Shown: piece by piece, positions 1 to 4,148 of the stretch
Layout of the letters: every line of letters starts with the position of its first letter
Position numbering within the stretch: the stretch's first letter is position 1
DNA from: Erysipelotrichia bacterium
Lineage (GTDB): Bacteria; Bacillota_I; Bacilli_A; RFN20; CAG-826
NCBI GenBank assembly: GCA_012511695.1
Contig: JAAZFO010000070.1
Coordinates: 1 to 6,766, forward strand
DNA: 6,766 nucleotides
Direction: 5' to 3'
Notes under the pieces: generated by a model
What the model was told of the DNA's origin: nothing
Database searches by the model: none
Seen by the model: the letters and a program-made list of their open reading frames with translations, nothing else
Program-made: the position numbers and the translations under genes

Positions 1-504
1 AAACTGTTAAAAGATGATCTCGTTAAATTACCTTTGGACAATGAAGAAAACGACCGTGAAGCATTTTTACCCCTATTTGATGACTGTTTAAAAATATGTA
101 TCGATAGTGGTAAACGGCCTATTATTGAAATTAAACCCAAAAACCCGGCGCTAAGACACTTAAAAAAATTATGTAAATATATTGACAAAGTGTTGGGGTT
201 AGATAAAGTCACTATCATCGCTTTTTATCCGTGGCCCTTAATAAAGTTACGTTTAAAATACGGTAGACGTCTACACTTACAAATGTTGATTGAGCCCCAT
301 ATGTTCTTGATCAAATGGGCTAAATTTTTCCGAATGGATATCGATATTGCAGAAGAGTTATTAGTCAAAGAAATTGTCGAAGACTTTCATAAGAAAAAAC
401 TTAAAGTTAATGTCTGGACAGTTGATGATCGAGACTCATTGAATAAATTTGAAGAAATGGGCGTAGACTTTATCACCACTAACGTCTTCACTCAAAAATC
501 ATAA
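1..504 (+). CDS. Glycerophosphodiester phosphodiesterase family protein, C-terminal part (5' end outside window)
   Basis: The family hydrolyses glycerophosphodiesters, such as deacylated phospholipids, to sn-glycerol 3-phosphate plus an alcohol, within a TIM-barrel fold. The frame is open from base 1 to the TAA at 502-504 (167 codons). The TTG at 34 is not a credible start, because the preceding 11 codons continue the domain. Visible family marks are PIIEIKPK (codons 40-47), whose Glu43 matches a metal-ligand position of the barrel; VNVWTVDD (codons 136-142 region), the typical late-strand motif; and GVDFITTNVF near the end, matching the usual 'GvDgiiTd.P' ending. The N-terminal HRG and E.T catalytic motifs would lie to the left of the window, so activity cannot be judged. 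The usual 'SF' after the EIK strand reads AF here (IIAFYPWP), a mild divergence. No membrane segment is evident in the visible part. The gene converges on the HAD phosphatase and ends in their shared terminator, so it is not in the same operon. The family call is firm; the substrate is unknown. Confidence 0.85.
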   Translation, partial: KLLKDDLVKLPLDNEENDREAFLPLFDDCLKICIDSGKRPIIEIKPKNPALRHLKKLCKYIDKVLGLDKVTIIAFYPWPLIKLRLKYGRRLHLQMLIEPHMFLIKWAKFFRMDIDIAEELLVKEIVEDFHKKKLKVNVWTVDDRDSLNKFEEMGVDFITTNVFTQKS

Positions 505-506
505 TA

Positions 507-540
507 AATAAAAAACGGCCACCACGTGCCGTTTTTTATT
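507..540. terminator. Bidirectional intrinsic terminator between convergent genes
   Basis: A perfect 13-bp inverted repeat (AATAAAAAACGGC at 507-519 and GCCGTTTTTTATT at 528-540) encloses an 8-nt loop, CACCACGT. The GC part of the stem is followed by a T-rich tract on both strands: TTTTTTATTTTT on the plus strand for the GDPD gene, and TTTTTTATTATTATG on the minus strand for the HAD gene. The TAA stop of the HAD gene (536-538) lies inside the right arm, so that message's hairpin begins within its last codon. Confidence 0.9.
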
Positions 541-1351
541 TTTCTAAAATTTCTTTTAAATCAGCAATCGAATCAAGGATATACGTTGGGGGATGTTCAG
601 CAGCGAGAAATTCCGCTTTTGTCGTTTCTCCAGTTAAAACTGCCGCTGTTTCCACGCCAGCATTTATGCCAGCCATAATATCGGTATAATGCCGATCGCC
701 AACCATTAAAGTTTCCGCTTTTGTCACTTTAAATTTTTCCATCACTTGTTCTAGCATCGCTGGAGCGGGTTTACCAAGAAATAACGGCTTAACATTTGTA
801 CACGCCTCAATGCATTGGCAAATACCACCGCAATCAGGGATATAAAAACCACCCTCAATCGGACAGCGATAATCCATATTAGTGGCCACAAAGCGCGAAC
901 CTTTTTGAATAAACAAACAAGCAGCTTTTAATTCTTCGTAAACGAGTTCTGTATCAAAAGAAACAAGGGTGACTTCTGGAACGACCTCGCTAGTTTCATC
1001 AACTAGTGTGAAGTCTTTTTTTAATTCATCTTTAAAACTCTTAACGCCAAGAGTGTATAAGGTCTTAACTTTTTCGTCTTTTAAATACTTAATAGCGGTA
1101 TTAATTGAAGAATAAAAATTATCATCATTACACTCAATGCCCATCCGTTTAATTTTCTCAACATAAAATGATAAAACATGCGAAGAATTATTTGTCAAAA
1201 AAACAAAATCAATGTTGCTTTTTCTTAAGTAGTCAAAAATATTTTTTACACCATCGATCAATTGGTCACCTAAATAAACTGTGCCGTCCATGTCTAAACA
1301 CACGAGTTTCTTTTTAATGGTGGTCTTAACATTATTTTTATTGACAGTCAT
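536..1351 (-). CDS. HAD-IIA family sugar-phosphate/phosphoester phosphatase (NagD/AraL-like)
   Basis: A cytoplasmic Mg2+-dependent phosphatase of the haloacid dehalogenase superfamily, subfamily IIA (C2a cap), 271 aa, which is normal for NagD, AraL and YutF-type proteins. All four HAD motifs are present. Motif I is LDMDGTVYLG, with nucleophile Asp20 and acid/base Asp22. Motif II is FLTNNSS, with Thr53. Motif III is LGKPAPAML, with Lys194. Motif IV is VGDRHYTDIMAG, with Asp219 and Asp224. The cap contains ATNMDYRCP (156-164), matching the 'ATN.D..P' signature of the subfamily, and is unusually rich in cysteine around residues 174-184. The ATG at 1351 is supported by GGAGA at 1361-1365, nine bases upstream. 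The gene is 60 nt downstream of the oxidoreductase and may be read from its own promoter (1377-1405) as well as by read-through. Known substrates of the subfamily include p-nitrophenyl phosphate, nucleotides, sugar phosphates and glycerol phosphate; the substrate here cannot be read from sequence. A role in clearing sugar phosphates made by the upstream kinase is inference from position. Confidence 0.9.
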   Translation of the reverse strand: MTVNKNNVKTTIKKKLVCLDMDGTVYLGDQLIDGVKNIFDYLRKSNIDFVFLTNNSSHVLSFYVEKIKRMGIECNDDNFYSSINTAIKYLKDEKVKTLYTLGVKSFKDELKKDFTLVDETSEVVPEVTLVSFDTELVYEELKAACLFIQKGSRFVATNMDYRCPIEGGFYIPDCGGICQCIEACTNVKPLFLGKPAPAMLEQVMEKFKVTKAETLMVGDRHYTDIMAGINAGVETAAVLTGETTKAEFLAAEHPPTYILDSIADLKEILEK

Positions 1352-1360
1352 AACTACAAT

Positions 1361-1365
1361 TCTCC
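1361..1365 (-). promoter_or_regulatory. Ribosome binding site of the HAD phosphatase gene
   Basis: GGAGA on the minus strand lies nine bases before the ATG at 1351 and fixes that ATG as the start. Confidence 0.75.
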
Positions 1366-1376
1366 ACTGCGCTTAC

Positions 1377-1405
1377 ATTATAAATAAACAAAAACATAAA
1401 GCCAA
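1377..1405 (-). promoter_or_regulatory. Candidate sigma-A-type promoter for the HAD phosphatase gene
   Basis: On the minus strand a perfect TATAAT -10 box (1377-1382) is preceded, after 17 bases (1383-1399), by TTGGCT (1400-1405), which matches only the first three bases of TTGACA. Transcription would start near 1370, leaving a leader of about 20 nt that just includes the ribosome binding site. The -10 box is good, but the -35 is weak and the region is AT-rich, so a chance match is possible. If real, the phosphatase can be expressed independently of the kinase and oxidoreductase. Confidence 0.4.
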
Positions 1406-1411
1406 AAACTA

Positions 1412-2380
1412 TTAAGGCGAATCTAAATCGCACTGATAAACTACGCCGACTTGCTTTCTTATTTCATCCATAAGTTGCAACACTTCAAGTGAGGATTTTA
1501 AAGAGATTAAACTTTCTTTTTTACCACTTTTAATATCGTTTGCCACTTGTAAAAATTGATAAACAAATTTAGGAGTGGTATTTCGATAGACGGTCCGTCC
1601 ATTTTTATTTTTTAAAATCGCTTTATTCGCCCGATGAAACAACGGAACTTTAATCGTTCCTTCTTCGCCTTTTATGAGGCAATAATCGCCGTAAAAATGA
1701 TTGAAACTGCTTGTGATTGTGGCCGTAAAATTATCATAGAAAAACTTTGCCTTATTAACAAAATCAACACCGCGATAAAGTTTACCTTCACTTAAAATGC
1801 TTTTTGGTATTCCAAAGAGTTCGTACACATAACGTACACAATAGACTCCTAGATCTAAAAGAGCACCCCCGTATTTATCAATTTCTACGAGACGTGCATT
1901 GTTTTTACGCCCAAATATCGGTACACAAAAACAACACTTTACATCTAGAATGTTTCCAATTTTATGTTGTTTAATCCATTCTTTAACTCGATGTGAAATC
2001 GGATTAAACCAAGTCCACATTCCTTCGCACAAAAATGTTTTTTTCTCAACGCTCAATTCCAATAAATATTGTAATTGTTTAGCATTACCGGTTAATGGTT
2101 TTTCACATAGTGTGGGTTTATGATTTTCTAAACACAACTTAATAAAAGGAAAATGTGTTTCATTAGTCGTCGCAATATACACGCCGTCCACCGCGGGGTC
2201 ATTAATTGCTTCAAGAGCTGTATCATAGACACGGCTATTATATATTTTTGCAAATGTAAGCGCTTTTTCTTTAGTGCGATTATAAACAGAAACAATCCTA
2301 TGGCCATCAATAGTTATGATTTGCTTAGCCACACGGTGTGCAATTTTACCTGTTCCGATAAAACACCAATTAAATGACAT
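1412..2380 (-). CDS. Gfo/Idh/MocA-family NAD(P)-dependent oxidoreductase
   Basis: A cytoplasmic dehydrogenase that oxidises or reduces a hydroxyl of a sugar, polyol or related compound using NAD(P)(H); 322 aa from the ATG at 2380, typical for the family. The N-terminal Rossmann domain starts at once with WCFIGTGKIA (dinucleotide loop, residues 9-14). After strand 2 comes SVYNRTKEKA, where Arg35 could bind the 2' phosphate of NADP, suggesting but not proving NADP preference. LCEKPLTG holds the family Lys94. The C-terminal half has MWTWFNP (121-127) and GGALLDLGVY (171-180), with Asp176 and Tyr180 at the expected catalytic positions. This resembles the dihydrodiol-dehydrogenase-like branch, which carries Tyr where other family members carry His. 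An in-frame TTG at 2446 would add 22 residues before the Rossmann fold and overlap the kinase by 62 nt, so the ATG is preferred. The start is 4 nt after the kinase stop with only a weak AAAG upstream, so translation is probably coupled to the kinase. The substrate is unknown; a sugar or polyol related to the kinase substrate is inferred. Confidence 0.88.
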   Translation of the reverse strand: MSFNWCFIGTGKIAHRVAKQIITIDGHRIVSVYNRTKEKALTFAKIYNSRVYDTALEAINDPAVDGVYIATTNETHFPFIKLCLENHKPTLCEKPLTGNAKQLQYLLELSVEKKTFLCEGMWTWFNPISHRVKEWIKQHKIGNILDVKCCFCVPIFGRKNNARLVEIDKYGGALLDLGVYCVRYVYELFGIPKSILSEGKLYRGVDFVNKAKFFYDNFTATITSSFNHFYGDYCLIKGEEGTIKVPLFHRANKAILKNKNGRTVYRNTTPKFVYQFLQVANDIKSGKKESLISLKSSLEVLQLMDEIRKQVGVVYQCDLDSP

Positions 2381-2384
2381 ATTT

Positions 2385-3965
2385 TTACTTTGAGTATTGG
2401 CCCTTAACGTATTTAATAGCCGCCTTTTCAACCGGTACTGCAGCAATATAGCGCGCTAAGAAACGATTGAAGCCCTCAACTTCTTCTTTAGAGGCTCGGG
2501 CGATTTGTTCCTTAACATTAGAAAAAACTTTTTTAGCTAAGAAATCTTCTAGGGTTTCGCCTTCTTCTTTGCGCAACATATAAGCAGCGAGTAAGGCCTC
2601 TCCATAGGGACCACCTTCACCAGCACTCGATAACGTTGCCACGGGTGCATCAATTGAAGCACTTAAGGCTCTAGCACCAACAACTGGAGTTTTGAAAAAA
2701 CCACCATGGCCGTAAATCTTATTAATTTCAACTCCTTGTTTGATTAAGATGTCTAAACCGATTCTTAAAGTAGCAAGGATGCCGAGAATGTGAGCTTTCA
2801 TAAAATTAGCTAAGGATAACTTAGCATCTGGTTCGCGGACGAATAATGGTCGTCCTTCTTGAACACCGACTGCCGCTTCACCAGAGAAAAAGTTAAAAGA
2901 AATTAATCCGCCGGCATCAGCTTCACCTTCAAGCGATTTATTAAATAGACGGACAAACAATTCGTTTCTTTGGATTGAACCACCAGCAAGAACGATCGCT
3001 TGATGTAATAATTCAACCCAGGCGTTAATATCTGTTGTGCAATTATTAGCATGGACTAAAACCGCTGGTGTCCCACTTGGGGAAGCGATGATATCTATTT
3101 CTTTATTGACCTTAATGTTTTTATCGGTAACTAGAGTAATATTACTACTAGTCCCTAATGAAGAGTTACCGTAACCGACCTTAACAGAGTTAGTGGCAAT
3201 CATTCCAGTACCCATATCTCCTTCGGGCGGACATAACGGAATACCCGCTTGGAGTACGCCTGAAGGGTCAATTATTAAAGCCCCTTCTTGCGTCAAATAG
3301 CCAGCGTTTTCGCCAGCCACTAAACATTTTGGTAAAATCTCCAAAATCTTCCAATCAACTTTATCTTTAATTAACTCATCAAATTTTGCGACCATATTGC
3401 GATCATAATCTTTGGTATTTTTGTCTAGAGGAAACATCCCACTTCCATCATTTGCGCCGATCACTTTTTTGCCAGTCAATAAATAATGGAAATAACCCGC
3501 TAACGTGGTGGCAAAAACGATTTCTTTAACTTCTTTTTCATTGTTCAAAATGGCTTGATACAAATGAGCAACAGTCCAGCGTTGTGGCACGTTAAATTCA
3601 AACAAAGCGGAGAGAATATCTTGCGCATCTGCACAAATAGTGTTTTTCCATGTCCGGAACTCAGCTAATTGGTTTCCTCTCTTATCAAAAACAAGGTACC
3701 CGTGCATCATTCCTGAAATACCGATCGCCCCAACTTTAGAAAGAGGACGGCGATATTTAGTTTCAAACTTACTCTTTAAACCAGCATAGCAATCAATTAA
3801 GCCTAACTTTGCTTGCTCTAAAGTATAAATCCAAATTCCATTTTTAAGAGTCGATTCCCAAGCATACTCGTTCGAGATAATAATTTCGTGCTTTTCATCA
3901 AGCATAACCGCTTTAATTCTAGTCGAACCGAATTCGATGCCGATGACACATTTTTCTAAAATCAT
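2385..3965 (-). CDS. FGGY-family carbohydrate kinase (pentulose kinase type; L-ribulokinase or xylulokinase candidate)
   Basis: A cytoplasmic ATP-dependent sugar kinase of the actin-like ASKHA fold, 526 aa. The N-terminal phosphate-binding loop reads GIEFGSTRIKAV (9-20), with Glu11 where most FGGY kinases have Asp. GISGMMHGYLVFD (82-94) and RTWKNT (104-109) correspond to the substrate-side 'SGQMHG...W.D.R' region of xylulokinases. EGDMGTG (248-254) supplies the likely catalytic base Asp250, followed by GNSSLGTSS (266-274). The C-terminal adenosine motif is IYGHGGFFKTPVVGARALSA (418-437), and GEGGPYGEALLAAYM (449-463) is the conserved ending. All parts expected of an active kinase are present. 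From memory, proteins with this GIEFGST / QRWTVAHLYQAIL pattern form a distinct subgroup in Bifidobacterium and gut Clostridia, variously labelled ATPase, xylulokinase or FGGY kinase and often near arabinose genes, which would favour L-ribulose. This was not checked. The start ATG at 3965 follows AGAGGGG at good spacing. It is the first gene of the kinase-oxidoreductase pair. Confidence 0.87.
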   Translation of the reverse strand: MILEKCVIGIEFGSTRIKAVMLDEKHEIIISNEYAWESTLKNGIWIYTLEQAKLGLIDCYAGLKSKFETKYRRPLSKVGAIGISGMMHGYLVFDKRGNQLAEFRTWKNTICADAQDILSALFEFNVPQRWTVAHLYQAILNNEKEVKEIVFATTLAGYFHYLLTGKKVIGANDGSGMFPLDKNTKDYDRNMVAKFDELIKDKVDWKILEILPKCLVAGENAGYLTQEGALIIDPSGVLQAGIPLCPPEGDMGTGMIATNSVKVGYGNSSLGTSSNITLVTDKNIKVNKEIDIIASPSGTPAVLVHANNCTTDINAWVELLHQAIVLAGGSIQRNELFVRLFNKSLEGEADAGGLISFNFFSGEAAVGVQEGRPLFVREPDAKLSLANFMKAHILGILATLRIGLDILIKQGVEINKIYGHGGFFKTPVVGARALSASIDAPVATLSSAGEGGPYGEALLAAYMLRKEEGETLEDFLAKKVFSNVKEQIARASKEEVEGFNRFLARYIAAVPVEKAAIKYVKGQYSK

Positions 3966-3973
3966 ATTTTATT

Positions 3974-3980
3974 CCCCTCT
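3974..3980 (-). promoter_or_regulatory. Strong ribosome binding site of the FGGY kinase gene
   Basis: AGAGGGG on the minus strand ends eight bases before the ATG at 3965. It is the strongest Shine-Dalgarno sequence seen in the window and supports this start. Confidence 0.8.
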
Positions 3981-4006
3981 GGTTAAATTAAACCAATATA
4001 TTAACC
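3981..4006 (-). promoter_or_regulatory. Inverted repeat in kinase leader, candidate operator
   Basis: The plus strand reads GGTTAA at 3981-3986 and TTAACC at 4001-4006, a 6-bp inverted repeat with a 14-nt spacer. Within it, GGTTAAATTAAACC (3981-3994) is itself a 14-bp palindrome with one mismatched pair, giving three GGTT(T)AA half-sites. It lies directly upstream of the ribosome binding site and just downstream of a candidate promoter, where a repressor would block transcription. No regulator gene is in the window and the motif matches no operator I can name. In RNA the two arms could also form a weak hairpin next to the ribosome binding site. Confidence 0.35.
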
Positions 4007-4007
4007 G

Positions 4008-4037
4008 ATAATCATTCCTATTAATTGTGTATAACAA
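4008..4037 (-). promoter_or_regulatory. Weak candidate promoter of the kinase-oxidoreductase pair
   Basis: On the minus strand, TTGTTA (4032-4037; 4 of 6 to TTGACA) and GATTAT (4008-4013; 4 of 6 to TATAAT) are 18 bases apart. Initiation would fall at about 4001, inside the inverted repeat. The match is poor and the sequence is AT-rich, so this is one possibility rather than a firm call. An initiation site is expected somewhere in this 183-nt gap because the preceding helicase appears unrelated. Confidence 0.27.
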
Positions 4038-4115
4038 ATTTATATCTTAAAAAGTCCGTGAATAACATGACAAAGCCAAAAAATAGGGTGGCTGTTTTTG
4101 CGTTTTTCCAGCAAA

Positions 4116-4138
4116 GAACATAACTTTTAGTTTTGTTC
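4116..4138 (-). terminator. Hairpin downstream of the helicase, possible weak terminator
   Basis: The minus-strand RNA can fold as GAACA / TGTTC plus AACT / AGTT, separated by one A-A mismatch, around an AAA loop. That is nine pairs beginning 10 nt after the helicase stop codon. The stem is AU-rich and is followed by CTTTGC rather than a clear T run, so termination would be weak. It may instead be an mRNA 3' stabiliser or chance. Confidence 0.3.
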
Positions 4139-4148
4139 AGGCTCGCTC

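Noticed and set aside
34..36. TTG at 34 as start of the GDPD gene
   Set aside because: The frame is open to base 1, and a GDPD needs its N-terminal catalytic motifs, which must lie outside the window.
536..1351. Functional pairing of the GDPD with the HAD phosphatase (glycerophosphodiester to glycerol phosphate to glycerol)
   Set aside because: Chemically possible, since some HAD-IIA enzymes act on glycerol phosphate. However, the genes are convergent and separated by a strong terminator, so there is no operon evidence.
2255..2268. CcpA catabolite-response-like sequence TGTAAGCGCTTTTT, with the same TGTAAGCGC half-site also upstream of the HAD gene (minus strand, 1364-1377)
   Set aside because: The second half of the consensus is missing in both. 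The first copy is in mid-gene, and the second only partly overlaps a promoter region.
1899..2377. Plus-strand open frames at 1899-2123 and 2153-2377, and a minus-strand frame at 2128-2310
   Set aside because: All lie inside the oxidoreductase gene in other frames, have no recognisable domain and look like shadows of it.
2381..2446. N-terminal extension of the oxidoreductase from a TTG at 2446
   Set aside because: It would add 22 basic residues before the Rossmann fold and overlap the kinase gene by 62 nt. The ATG at 2380 begins right at the first strand of the fold and gives the family's normal length.
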